Assembly: GCA_964604015.1 (NCBI GenBank)
Contig: CAZRXF010000009.1
Location: forward strand, 1 to 31,914
Length of the DNA stretch: 31,914 bases
Reading direction: 5' to 3'
Origin: CANNBR01 sp964604015
GTDB taxonomy: Bacteria > Babelota > Babeliae > Babelales > CAIQNR01
Position 1 is the stretch's first letter, and every line of letters starts with the position of its first letter. Shown here one piece after another: positions 1-8,154 of this stretch. The notes beneath the pieces were generated by a model. It had not been told where the DNA came from. It worked only from the letters and a program-made list of their open reading frames with translations, and made no database searches. The translations under genes were made by a program, and so were the position numbers.

Positions 1-1164
1 CGCCTTGGTAAACAGCTTGATTATTTTTCTTTCCATGATGAAGGCCCTGGTTTTCCCTTCTTTCATCATAAGGGAAAAATTATTGTAAATCAGTTGATAC
101 ACTATATGCGTTCTGTTTTAAAAAAAGCTCATTATCAAGAAATCGAAACGCCTTTTATGCTCTCTGATGAACTATGGAGACGCTCTGGGCATTACCATTT
201 TTATCAAGACAAAATGTATTTTTCCTGTATTGATGAAAGATCATTTGCTATCAAACCAATGAACTGCCCCGGCTCAATCCTGATTTACCAAGAACGTCCA
301 CGCTCGTATCGTGAACTTCCTTTACGCCTTAACGAATTTGGACGAGTGCACCGCCACGAGCTTTCAGGAGTGCTTCACGGCTTATTCCGCGTTCGAGCAT
401 TCACCATCGATGATACGCACATTTATTGCATGCCTGACCAAATTGAGCAGGAAATTCTTACCTTTCTTCAGATGGTAAAAGAAGTGATGGGCAAATTTGG
501 GTTTGAAAACCTCAAGATAGGAGTTTCAACCCGCCCTGAAAATTCAATGGGCAGTGATGAGTATTGGGAAAAAGCAACGCATGGTCTTATTTCCGCACTT
601 GATAAAGCAGGACTTCCTTATGTCATCCAAGAAGGCGAGGGGGCTTTCTACGGTCCAAAAATCGAAATTAAGATGAAAGATTCGATGAACCGTGAATGGC
701 AATGTGGCACAATTCAAATAGATTTCTTCCAACCGGAAAACTTTGATCTTTCCTATGTAAGCTCTGACGGCACCTTAAAGCGCCCGGTCATTTTGCATCA
801 GGCGGTGTACGGTTCGCTTGAACGCTTTTTTGGAGTACTGCTTGAACATTATAAGGGACACCTCCCATTCTGGCTCTCACCGGTACAAATCAAAATTCTT
901 ACCGTTTCTGACGAACAAAAACCGTACGCTCAAGAGCTCTTGCAGTTCTTGAATGAGCATAATCTACGGGTCGAACTAGATACCTCATCGGATACCTTGG
1001 CTGCTCAGATTAAAACTGCCCAACTTGCCAAAATTCCTTGGATGCTGGTGATTGGAAAGAAAGAAGCTGCCGACAGAACCGCCACATTGAGATATCATGA
1101 CGGAAAACAGGAGCAAGGTCTTACCAAAGAACAACTGGTAAGTCGTGCAAAAACGCTTCTTTAA
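1..1164 (+). CDS. thrS: Threonine--tRNA ligase, 3' part (5' end outside the window)
   Basis: The frame is open from base 1, so the first 387 codons seen are the catalytic and anticodon-binding parts of ThrRS; the N-terminal TGS and editing domains lie upstream. The enzyme charges tRNA-Thr with threonine in the cytoplasm. Visible class II signatures are the entry LGKQLD...GPGFPF, MNCPGS (zinc ligand Cys; most homologues have NCPGH), RVRAFTIDDTHIYC (motif 2 and zinc-ligand His; RVRGF is more usual), GAFYGPKIE, and HQAVYGSLERF (motif 3, with the third zinc-ligand His). The C-terminal part from about HLPFWLSPVQ is the anticodon-binding domain and ends normally in a TAA stop. The small departures from consensus (NCPGS, RVRAF) do not touch the metal ligands, so I expect an active enzyme. 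Confidence 0.96.
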   Translation, partial: RLGKQLDYFSFHDEGPGFPFFHHKGKIIVNQLIHYMRSVLKKAHYQEIETPFMLSDELWRRSGHYHFYQDKMYFSCIDERSFAIKPMNCPGSILIYQERPRSYRELPLRLNEFGRVHRHELSGVLHGLFRVRAFTIDDTHIYCMPDQIEQEILTFLQMVKEVMGKFGFENLKIGVSTRPENSMGSDEYWEKATHGLISALDKAGLPYVIQEGEGAFYGPKIEIKMKDSMNREWQCGTIQIDFFQPENFDLSYVSSDGTLKRPVILHQAVYGSLERFFGVLLEHYKGHLPFWLSPVQIKILTVSDEQKPYAQELLQFLNEHNLRVELDTSSDTLAAQIKTAQLAKIPWMLVIGKKEAADRTATLRYHDGKQEQGLTKEQLVSRAKTLL

Positions 1165-1254
1165 AAATCCTCATGATCACACTTCCAGAACGGCTTTCGC
1201 GCGGGGTCTTTCCATCTTGTCTGAATGATTGATGTACTAGTGATTCAAAAATAA

Positions 1255-1284
1255 TTGACTTTTCTGCATTTAAATCTGTAGGCT
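1255..1284 (+). promoter_or_regulatory. Possible sigma70-type promoter of the histone-like gene
   Basis: TTGACT (1255-1260), an 18-nt spacer and TAGGCT (1279-1284) lie about 60 nt before the chosen start codon at 1344. The -35 is good and the -10 is poor, so this is tentative. Confidence 0.35.
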
Positions 1285-1343
1285 CAATAGTGAATTCATC
1301 TATGACAGGCAAAAAGGTAAAACCCCCAAACCGGGAGAGTAGG

Positions 1344-1550
1344 ATGGCAGTTAAAAAGAAAACTGCGAAACGTAAAGCAGCTCCTAAAAGAAAAGTTGCG
1401 AAACGTAAAGCAGCTCCTAAACGCAAGGTAGCAAAACGCAAAGCAGCTCCTAAGCGTAAAACAGCAAAGCGCAAAACAGCTAAAAGAAAAGTTGCTAAGC
1501 GCAAGACAGCTAGACGCAAAGTAGCTAAAAAAGCTACCCCAGCTAGCTAA
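1344..1550 (+). CDS. Histone H1-like Lys/Ala-rich DNA-binding protein
   Basis: This is a 68-residue protein with 35 Lys/Arg and no acidic residue. After MAVKKK come three copies of an 11-residue unit (T/V)AKRKAAPKRK, then pentamers (T/V)A(K/R)RK, then the end ATPAS. Lys/Ala/Pro repeats of this kind are typical of eukaryotic H1 tails and of bacterial histone-like proteins such as chlamydial Hc1/Hc2 and AlgP; such proteins bind and compact DNA. The role in nucleoid compaction is inferred from composition only. I chose the ATG at 1344 because GGGAG sits 6 nt before it; an in-frame GTG at 1290 would add 18 residues without repeats and has no clear ribosome site. It stands alone, with its own promoter candidate and a strong terminator, as expected for an abundantly made small protein. 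Confidence 0.82.
   Translation: MAVKKKTAKRKAAPKRKVAKRKAAPKRKVAKRKAAPKRKTAKRKTAKRKVAKRKTARRKVAKKATPAS
1362..1535 (+). repeat. Tandem coding repeats in the histone-like gene (33-nt units, then 15-nt units)
   Basis: Three 33-nt units occupy 1362-1394, 1395-1427 and 1428-1460, followed by five 15-nt units to 1535. The longer unit is itself a pentamer (xAKRK) plus AAPKRK. Copies differ at third codon positions, so the array is not brand new, but unit number could vary between strains. Confidence 0.85.
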
Positions 1551-1555
1551 AGATC

Positions 1556-1590
1556 AAAGCACCCGCACCTCGCGGGTGCTTTATTTTTTC
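1556..1590 (+). terminator. Rho-independent terminator of the histone-like gene
   Basis: A perfect 11-bp stem (AAAGCACCCGC, 1556-1566, with GCGGGTGCTTT, 1572-1582) has a 5-nt loop and is followed by TTATTTTTTC. It begins 6 nt after the stop codon. Confidence 0.92.
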
Positions 1591-1663
1591 TCATTTTTTC
1601 TTCTCTTTCCCTTATTTGTACGATCTCGAATAACCAAAGTCCACCGCAAGATGCCGTTTTTCA

Positions 1664-2362
1664 TTAACGATGTCTTGTAACACCTTTACGGGGACACACG
1701 TCAGAAAGCACACATCGGGAACAATAAGGGGAAACGGGAACACACACATTCTGTCCCCACATGACCAATAATCGGTTCAGTTCTATCCAATATTCACGCG
1801 GAACAATCACTCGTAGAGCTTTTTCTGTTTCAAGTGGAGTCTTGGTCGAAACAAGCCCAAGCCTGTTACAAATCCGGTGGACATGAACATCAACGCACAA
1901 AGCAGGGATTCCAAAACCAACCCCCAACACAAGATTGGCAGTCTTAGGCCCCACACCAGGAAGCGCGGTCAAAAGCGCAAAATCTGAAGGAACAACGCTC
2001 TTGTGCTCGGTCACCAAGAGCACACATAATTTTTTTATAGCGATTGCTTTTTGTCGATAAAAGCCAACGGGATAGATAGCTCGCTCAATTTCTTGCACGG
2101 AAAGCACAAGCATTTTTTCAGGAGAAAGAGCACAATCGAATAATCGGAAACTTGCAGGAAGCGTCACACTATCTTTGGTTCTTGAGCTCAGAAGACAACT
2201 TACAAGGACCAAAAATGGATCGCGCCCATAACGGGCAACGATAGAAATAGACATCGGTTCAAGCATTCCGTTTGTCCCAACCCGCAATTTTTTTATAATC
2301 TGAGGGACCACTCTCGAATGCCGAACCGATTCAATCGTTTCGATAACCCGATCCATACGCAT
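1664..2362 (-). CDS. nth: Endonuclease III (base-excision repair DNA glycosylase/AP lyase)
   Basis: The 232-residue protein matches the Nth family throughout. It shows the helix-hairpin-helix LPGVGPKTAN (residues 134-142) with the catalytic lysine K140, the catalytic aspartate D158 in CVDVHVHRICNRLGLV, and the C-terminal 4Fe-4S cluster cysteines C207-x6-C214-x2-C217-x5-C223 in the family's standard spacing. Nth removes oxidised pyrimidines from DNA and cuts the abasic site. The length is slightly above the usual ~210 residues because of an N-terminal extension. Two in-frame ATG codons (2362 and 2356) have no obvious Shine-Dalgarno, so the exact start is uncertain. A promoter at 2528-2556 and a possible small upstream ORF (2409-2486) suggest they are co-transcribed. 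Confidence 0.95.
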   Translation of the reverse strand: MRMDRVIETIESVRHSRVVPQIIKKLRVGTNGMLEPMSISIVARYGRDPFLVLVSCLLSSRTKDSVTLPASFRLFDCALSPEKMLVLSVQEIERAIYPVGFYRQKAIAIKKLCVLLVTEHKSVVPSDFALLTALPGVGPKTANLVLGVGFGIPALCVDVHVHRICNRLGLVSTKTPLETEKALRVIVPREYWIELNRLLVMWGQNVCVPVSPYCSRCVLSDVCPRKGVTRHR

Positions 2363-2408
2363 TTGTCATGCATAAAAGATTGTGTTAAAGTTCACGTAGC
2401 AACAATCC

Positions 2409-2486
2409 TTAGCAAGGTGGCTGGATCAATGCGATCATAACAACAAACAAGGAACGTGCTACGACTGACATCAATTTAGAGATCAT
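2409..2486 (-). CDS. Possible 25-residue hydrophobic small protein or leader peptide upstream of nth
   Basis: An ATG at 2486 is preceded by AGGAG (2494-2498 on the plus strand, spacing 7 nt), a far better ribosome site than nth has. The frame encodes 25 residues, starting MISKLMSVVARSL and ending IQPPC, then TAA. The middle (LFVVMIAL) is hydrophobic enough to be a short membrane segment. A near-consensus promoter (2528-2556) points directly at it. It could be a small membrane protein, a leader peptide for nth, or chance; I do not recognise it. Confidence 0.5.
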   Translation of the reverse strand: MISKLMSVVARSLFVVMIALIQPPC

Positions 2487-2527
2487 TTTGTTACTCCTGA
2501 GTTAAATTTTAGTTAAAATCGCCGTAC

Positions 2528-2556
2528 AGTATAGGGCAAGAAAAGCCCAAAGACAA
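2528..2556 (-). promoter_or_regulatory. Strong sigma70-type promoter for the small ORF and nth
   Basis: On the minus strand TTGTCT (2551-2556), a 17-nt spacer and TATACT (2528-2533) form a near-consensus promoter. The spacer contains the inverted pair GGGC/GCCC (2534-2537 and 2545-2548), which might be a protein site. Transcription would start near 2521. Confidence 0.75.
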
Positions 2557-2606
2557 TAGGGTTTCTTGGATTTTCATAAGATAATTCCCGAATTTTACAA
2601 AGTATC

Positions 2607-5342
2607 ATGACGTTATTTGAGTTCTTTAAAACAGCTAACACTTTCATCAGCAATTATTCCTTCCTACTTGCCGTCCAGACAATGGCATGCGTCGTTAAGA
2701 TGGTTATCGCTTATTTTTTTATACAACGAATCTTCAAAACAAAACGTATTCCAGCTATCTGGTATTTTCTTCTTTCAGTCATTATTGCAGCAGCTGTTGA
2801 AGATTTTGCGTGGGTCATCGCTCTTTTTGGAAAACTTTTCCCCTCAGAAAGCTCAGCAGCTATTGTCCTTTTTATTGTGCGAATGGGATGGGCCGCAAAT
2901 ATGATCATGTACCAAAGCCTCTCGCTCCTTATCGAAAATTTCACTAAAAAAACCGCTGGTATCTCCTGGTATCAGTACGTCTTTCTTCCTATCAGCGCCA
3001 TCTTTTTAGGATTCTTTCTCCATCAGATTTTTTCGATACACTCGCTTGTAACCACCCCTTTTGAGAACGCAATGCGCGGCCATCAATCTGCCTATAATTT
3101 ACTTATCTTAATGCCCATAACGGTGTTTATTGCTCTTCATTCTCTACGCAGAGCAAAAATACCTTCTATTTTGCATCATCAGCTCAAAACCGTTGTGCAG
3201 TTTTTTCTCGTACCTCACCTTATTGCAAATCTCTGCCAGGTATACCCGTTCAGCTTTATCATCGGAACTCTTGCGAATAACCTCGCTGCCGTCAGCATTT
3301 CAGGAATTTTCCTTACCCTTGCTCTCTATTACTGCGTACGAAGAATCGTTGGCCTCAGGTTTTTAAATATTCATAGCCACGTGTATGAACATAATTCTCA
3401 TAAGTTTAACTTTGTAAACGACTTTAAGAACACTCTCGAGGAGCTTGGAAACGTTTCAAGTACCCGTGAAATTAAACTAATCGTGCAACATTTTTTTCAT
3501 CGGGCTTTTGGCATAGCGACCGGCTCAACCGCCCTTTTTGTACGGAATCTTCACCATAGCACCGCACTAGAAACGGATCAGACAGCCGTGTCACAACAAG
3601 AGATCGCGGTCGAAAACTTTATCGAAAACGCCACCCTTGATACTGATGCAACCAACAAAGCGCTCGCTTCTCTTAAAACCTCTCCCATCTTTATTCGCGA
3701 TGAAATAGAGTACAACAACTTTTACGAGCAAACAGAGGCACGCAACACCATTCTCTCTTTCCTTGATTCAATTAATGCGGAGATTTTTCTCCCCATCTAC
3801 GAAAACGGCCGCATTATCGCTTCTATTGTTATAGAGCGCCATGCGCGCCCTAAGAAGCTTTATACCAACATTGAACGTGATGAGATGCTGGTTTTCGCAA
3901 GCTACCTTTCCAAAATTATTAACCTGTTACAAAACAGAAACCTTAATGAACTGTTAAAGCAGCGGAAAGATATCATTGAAGAGCTCTATCTCAAACATCA
4001 AGAAATTAATCAGTACAAAGAAAGTATCCGCTCGTTCCTGCGAACCAACAAGGAAAACAGCTTTGGAATACTGTTTTACAAGAATCGTAAATTTTCTTTC
4101 GGCAACAAAAATGCATCTGATATCATCACGGTAAATCCCAACATCCAAGAAGGTGATCCTCTGGTAAAAACATTGCGCATGCTTGCTCATCAGGTCGAAC
4201 TGTATAAGACGACCCAGTCGGTTATAACATCAGACTCAAGTGGAAGAAAACTTGTTGTAACAGGACTCCCTCACCCTGATTCGAGTGGTGTGATTATCAC
4301 CGTCCATTACCCAGAAATTTCTGACGTCGTAAAAGAGCTCATCGATCGCGTAAAAAACCCTTCTAACTGGGACTACCTCCTGTACTTAGAAACAACGCAA
4401 TCAGGTAAACTGATCAATGATCTTATCCCGGGTGCTGGTGAAGTACTGCTTAATTTTAAAATTGACCTCCTTAAACTTGCGCTCACTAAAAAAGCACTCC
4501 TTCTTGAATTACCTGATGAAGACTTGCTTCCAACCGTAGAGCTCATTCACCACATTAGTTTACGAGAAACACTCTACACCCTTGATATTCAGTCCCCTGC
4601 AACCGGTTCTGATATTCCGATCAAACTCTTTGGTATTAACCCTATTTTTGGGTCATCAACGATACAACCGCTGCTTGAGCGGCTTAACAAGAACGGCACT
4701 CTCTTTGTCAAAAACGTCCATTTCTTAGATAAAGAAACGCAAGAAATGCTTGCTGAATGTATTCGCTATGGTTTTTACCGCGTGTTTAAAAGTGAAAAAA
4801 AGGTTCAGTCCGACGTTCGCATCATCTGTTCAACTAATCAAAATCTTTCGCAACTTGTGCAAAAAGGTATCTTTTCAAGCGCACTGTTTAACGAACTTTC
4901 AAAAGCAACCCTTTCTTTCCCTTCTGTGATGACCCTTGCGCAAGAGGATCTTGATGAACTGGTATCCGGCTTTAGTAAACAAGCACTCACGCACCACGGT
5001 GCACAACCAGGAAAATTGCTTACCTTAAGTGATAAGGAAAAAGAGAAAATCATCAATCAAAAACCAATCAGCCTCTATGAGCTGAAAGAGCGAGTACAAA
5101 ACAGTCTCATCAACAAAACCAAGAAGAGTGAGTCGCTCTACGATATCCAGTTCGATCCGGCCTACAACATTTCAGATCCAAAATTGATTGAAGCATCTCG
5201 TCTTGGTAAGCATGCACTCAAAGATCCTAAGATCATGGCTCTCTTGTGGGATAAGTTTAAAAACCAAAATAAAATCGCCCTCTTTCTCGGCGTAAACCGC
5301 TCATCGGTCAATCGTCGTTGCAAAGACTACGGACTGCTGTAA
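2607..5342 (+). CDS. Membrane-anchored GAF-like / degenerate sigma-54-activator-like AAA / Fis-type HTH protein
   Basis: The 911 residues divide into about seven hydrophobic segments (residues ~13-247), a GAF-like sensor region (~280-446), a short charged helical linker (~446-475), a PAS-like region (~480-590), a domain resembling the AAA module of sigma-54 activators (~600-800), and a C-terminal Fis-type helix-turn-helix (NKIALFLGVNRSSVNRR, ~888-904). Recognisable AAA remnants in the right order are KLFG (673-676; ELFG in the family), GTLFVKN (697-703; GTLFLDE), DVRIICSTN (736-744) and GIFSSALFNEL (754-764; GxFReDLyyRL). The P-loop, the GAFTGA loop, the Walker B acidic pair and the arginine fingers are absent, so ATP hydrolysis and sigma-54 remodelling are unlikely. 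I infer a membrane-bound sensor that may bind DNA. Its ligand and targets cannot be read from the sequence. It appears monocistronic with a weak ribosome site. Confidence 0.72.
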   Translation: MTLFEFFKTANTFISNYSFLLAVQTMACVVKMVIAYFFIQRIFKTKRIPAIWYFLLSVIIAAAVEDFAWVIALFGKLFPSESSAAIVLFIVRMGWAANMIMYQSLSLLIENFTKKTAGISWYQYVFLPISAIFLGFFLHQIFSIHSLVTTPFENAMRGHQSAYNLLILMPITVFIALHSLRRAKIPSILHHQLKTVVQFFLVPHLIANLCQVYPFSFIIGTLANNLAAVSISGIFLTLALYYCVRRIVGLRFLNIHSHVYEHNSHKFNFVNDFKNTLEELGNVSSTREIKLIVQHFFHRAFGIATGSTALFVRNLHHSTALETDQTAVSQQEIAVENFIENATLDTDATNKALASLKTSPIFIRDEIEYNNFYEQTEARNTILSFLDSINAEIFLPIYENGRIIASIVIERHARPKKLYTNIERDEMLVFASYLSKIINLLQNRNLNELLKQRKDIIEELYLKHQEINQYKESIRSFLRTNKENSFGILFYKNRKFSFGNKNASDIITVNPNIQEGDPLVKTLRMLAHQVELYKTTQSVITSDSSGRKLVVTGLPHPDSSGVIITVHYPEISDVVKELIDRVKNPSNWDYLLYLETTQSGKLINDLIPGAGEVLLNFKIDLLKLALTKKALLLELPDEDLLPTVELIHHISLRETLYTLDIQSPATGSDIPIKLFGINPIFGSSTIQPLLERLNKNGTLFVKNVHFLDKETQEMLAECIRYGFYRVFKSEKKVQSDVRIICSTNQNLSQLVQKGIFSSALFNELSKATLSFPSVMTLAQEDLDELVSGFSKQALTHHGAQPGKLLTLSDKEKEKIINQKPISLYELKERVQNSLINKTKKSESLYDIQFDPAYNISDPKLIEASRLGKHALKDPKIMALLWDKFKNQNKIALFLGVNRSSVNRRCKDYGLL

Positions 5343-5440
5343 CACAATTGCTACCTGCATTCCAGATTGCGCTTTATTGGACAATACGTTAGGCTTTTCC
5401 CTTCAAATAAAAAAACGATTTTAAAAAGGAAAGTTCGGGT

Positions 5441-6364
5441 ATGACGTTTCAGGAATTTCAGCCTCTTGTTACTGATTTTCTTACGTACATTGACGTCGAG
5501 CGCAACTTAAGTAAAAACACTCAACGTTCGTACGAAAGTGACCTTGCCCTTTTTACCGAATTTTGGGATCGCATCAACAAACAAGAACCCGCTCCCCTTA
5601 CACTTCGTCAAGCGATTGAGCGCTATTTTGTTATGTTGTTCCATAAGCAGATTGATAAAAGCTCCATTGCTCGTAAAACATCCTGCTTTAAATCGTTTGA
5701 ACGATTTGCACACACAGCGGGGCACGAAGTTGATCTTAAATTGCAGCGACCACGTCTTGATAAAAAGCTTCCGACCTATTTAAGCGTCGATGAAATCTTT
5801 TATCTGCTTGATACCATCACTGAAAACGACCTTCCTTCCAAACGGCCTGTTCGCGATAAAGCTATCTTTGAGCTTTTGTATGCCACGGGAATGCGTTGTT
5901 CTGAACTGTGTAACATCACGCTTAAAGATCTTGATCTTGAACGAAAAGTCATCCGCATCATGGCAAAAGGACGAAAGGAACGTCTTGTTCTTTTTGGTAC
6001 CAAGGCTCAAGAACGCATAAAAAACTACCTTGAAAAAGAACGGCCAACCGCCTCTGATTACAAAGAACATCTGTTTGTAAACTACCGTAATGAGCCACTT
6101 ACTCCCCGCTCGGTACAACGTATTATTCAAATGTTTCGGGTCTTTTTAAAAGGGCAGAAAAATATTACCCCGCACAAACTGCGCCATTCCTTTGCTACGC
6201 ACCTTCTCAATCAAGGAGTAGATCTGCGGGTGGTGCAGGAACTTCTCGGGCATCAGACCCTGTCAAGCACTGAAAAATACACTCACGTTACGCAACAGGA
6301 GCTTGTTGAGATCTTTCAAACGCATCATCCATTTGCTTCAAAAAAGAGTTCTGAAGACCTATGA
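5441..6364 (+). CDS. xerC: XerC/XerD-type tyrosine recombinase
   Basis: The 307-residue protein has the usual Xer length and layout: an N-terminal SAM-like core-binding domain (DFLTYIDVERNLSKNTQRSY) and a C-terminal catalytic domain. All six catalytic residues are visible: R152 (TGMRCSEL), K176 (AKGRKER), H245 and R248 (HKLRHSFATHLL), H271 (LLGHQTL) and nucleophile Y280 (EKYTHV). Xer enzymes resolve chromosome dimers at dif near the terminus. XerC rather than XerD is suggested only by the C-terminal HPFA segment (HPRA in many XerC), so the choice is uncertain; it could be a sole Xer protein. GGAAA lies about 10 nt before the ATG. Its stop overlaps the start of the next gene by 4 nt (ATGA), so the two are co-translated. 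No transposon or integron structure is visible nearby. Confidence 0.9.
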   Translation: MTFQEFQPLVTDFLTYIDVERNLSKNTQRSYESDLALFTEFWDRINKQEPAPLTLRQAIERYFVMLFHKQIDKSSIARKTSCFKSFERFAHTAGHEVDLKLQRPRLDKKLPTYLSVDEIFYLLDTITENDLPSKRPVRDKAIFELLYATGMRCSELCNITLKDLDLERKVIRIMAKGRKERLVLFGTKAQERIKNYLEKERPTASDYKEHLFVNYRNEPLTPRSVQRIIQMFRVFLKGQKNITPHKLRHSFATHLLNQGVDLRVVQELLGHQTLSSTEKYTHVTQQELVEIFQTHHPFASKKSSEDL

Positions 6365-8097
6365 ACAAAACAGCAGCTACGTCCTTTACCATCAAACTTT
6401 CATTTTATGGGTTTGCCTTGGTTACCGCTTCATGCATTTTGGTTGCTCGCCTCTTTCAGCTTCAGGTCAATTTGGGAGACAAATTTTTAGCTCAAAGCAA
6501 GCGTAACTTTACGCGCTATGAACAAACACTTTCACTGCGAGGAAACATCCTCGACTGTAATGGTACTGTTCTTGCAACTAATCGACCGGTCACTGACGTC
6601 TATTGGCAAGGACAAGGCAACAAACGGCTCACTGTTGAGCAGCTTGCGCATCTTGAACGTCTTCGAGACATTTTAAACCTCCCGCCCTTTGAAAATTATG
6701 ACGAACTGACTCGAACGGAACGCTCTGTCGGAAAACTACGCCTTGCAAGCGACCTTTCATTCGAGCAATTGAGCAAAGTCATCGAGCTCTTCCCTGATGA
6801 AACAAATGTAAAACTCGTCACTCATTTCAAACGATTTTATCCTTATCAATCGATGGCAAGCCACATCCTTGGGTACCTCGCCTTTATCGACAAAGGCTCT
6901 GCAGGAAAAACGGGTATCGAAAAATTGTTTGAAGACACGCTCCGAGGACGACAAGGCTCCATCATGCGCATTATCAACTCAGTTGGCACCTACCTTGCTG
7001 AATACGAAATCGAAAAAACTCTGCAAGGGGAACACATCAAAACGACGCTTAATCTGCCCCTTCAAAAGCTTGCAGAAGAATCATTCCCACCCGATATTGC
7101 TGGCTGTTTTATCCTCATGGATCCAGTAACCGGAGCACTTGAAGCCTGTGTTTCTCGACCAACGTTTGACCCTAATATTTTTACCGCTCCCATTCCTGTT
7201 GAAGTGTGGGATGAGCTTCAAGAACAAAAGCCTTTCATTAATAGAATTTCAGCAGCTTCCTATCCCATCGGATCGATCTTCAAGTTAGTTACTTTGAGTG
7301 CTGCCCTCGAATCAGGACTCACGGAGCAACATTCTGCCTGGGATTGCCGGGGACATTTCACGTTTGTCGGTAGAAACTATCACTGTGTAAGAAAAGAAGG
7401 CCATGGACTCGTTACCACCAAACTTGCCATGGCCCACTCCTGCAATATCCCGTTCTTTGATATTGGCAAAAAAATAGATATCGACCTTATTACTCACTAC
7501 GCCGGTCTTTTTGGACTGGGAAAGCCAACAGGATCGATTTTTTCTGAGGCGACAGGACTTGTTCCTTCTAGAGCCTGGAAACGTAAAGTAAAACACGAAC
7601 GTTGGTGGACTGGCGAAACGCTTTCTGCCATGATCGGGCAAACGTTTTTGTTAGCAACACCACTTCAAATCACTCGTCTTGTCGCTGCTATCGAAACAGG
7701 ATTTTTGGTCAATCCTCGAATCATAGAAAGTACTCCCATCGTGACAGAGCCTCTTGCTATCCAAGGTGAAACCCGGCGATTTTTACAAAAATGCATGCAT
7801 GCTTCAGTAACCAAAGGAACTGCCCGCTGGCTCGATCGCCTTCATCAACGCGATTTCATTCTCCATGCCAAGACCAGTACTGCTCAAACCTGTAGCCTTG
7901 ATAAGCTCAAGGACGGAGCACAATTTTTAGAACATAGCTGGCTTGCCTGCAACTTTACCTACAAAAACTATCCGCCTAAAACGCTCGTTATCTTAACTGA
8001 ACGCACCGGCCGAACGGGTGTTCCTCCCCGAGTTGCCTATAACTTTTTGCGCGGCTATAAGAATTTTATGGATAAGCAGGAATCTGCTGCTGCGTAA
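6361..8097 (+). CDS. mrdA: Class B penicillin-binding protein, PBP2/MrdA-like peptidoglycan transpeptidase
   Basis: The 578-residue protein has one N-terminal membrane anchor (KLSFYGFALVTASCILVARLF), the dimerisation-domain entry LRGNILDCNGTVLATN, and a transpeptidase domain with SIFK (S305 nucleophile, K308), SCN (360-362) and KTS (504-506). It crosslinks peptidoglycan at the outer face of the inner membrane. PBP2 rather than FtsI is favoured by the cysteine-bearing segment DCRGHF...YHCVRKEGHG, by GLVPSRAWKRK, and by the phrase GQTFLLATPLQITR. The third motif is KTS where KTG is normal; the motif lies on the active-site strand and usually tolerates little change, so substrate or beta-lactam affinity may differ. 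It overlaps xerC by 4 nt; no other elongasome genes (mreBCD, rodA) are in the window. Confidence 0.88.
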   Translation: MNKTAATSFTIKLSFYGFALVTASCILVARLFQLQVNLGDKFLAQSKRNFTRYEQTLSLRGNILDCNGTVLATNRPVTDVYWQGQGNKRLTVEQLAHLERLRDILNLPPFENYDELTRTERSVGKLRLASDLSFEQLSKVIELFPDETNVKLVTHFKRFYPYQSMASHILGYLAFIDKGSAGKTGIEKLFEDTLRGRQGSIMRIINSVGTYLAEYEIEKTLQGEHIKTTLNLPLQKLAEESFPPDIAGCFILMDPVTGALEACVSRPTFDPNIFTAPIPVEVWDELQEQKPFINRISAASYPIGSIFKLVTLSAALESGLTEQHSAWDCRGHFTFVGRNYHCVRKEGHGLVTTKLAMAHSCNIPFFDIGKKIDIDLITHYAGLFGLGKPTGSIFSEATGLVPSRAWKRKVKHERWWTGETLSAMIGQTFLLATPLQITRLVAAIETGFLVNPRIIESTPIVTEPLAIQGETRRFLQKCMHASVTKGTARWLDRLHQRDFILHAKTSTAQTCSLDKLKDGAQFLEHSWLACNFTYKNYPPKTLVILTERTGRTGVPPRVAYNFLRGYKNFMDKQESAAA

Positions 8098-8134
8098 AAA
8101 AATCCCACATTTTTATCTGTGGGATTTTTATTTT
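8098..8134 (+). terminator. Bidirectional terminator between mrdA and the cupin gene
   Basis: A perfect 12-bp stem (AAAAATCCCACA, 8098-8109, with TGTGGGATTTTT, 8118-8129) starts right after the mrdA stop and is flanked by A and T runs. It can serve mrdA on the plus strand and the converging cupin gene on the minus strand. Confidence 0.9.
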
Positions 8135-8154
8135 CTGTACGCCGTAATTCTGTT

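Noticed and set aside
1165..1254. Short frame beginning with an ATG just after thrS (about 19 codons)
   Set aside because: No ribosome site and no sign of coding bias.
1121..1519. Open frame on the minus strand opposite the histone-like gene (Leu/Arg/Ala-rich)
   Set aside because: It is the antisense reading of the Lys/Ala repeats, has no ribosome site, and runs through the promoter and the thrS end. The plus-strand frame has a ribosome site, a promoter candidate and a terminator.
5441..6364. Tyrosine recombinase as part of a mobile element or integron
   Set aside because: Length, all motifs and close coupling to a cell-wall gene fit a housekeeping Xer protein. No att-like repeats, tRNA target or cargo genes lie next to it.
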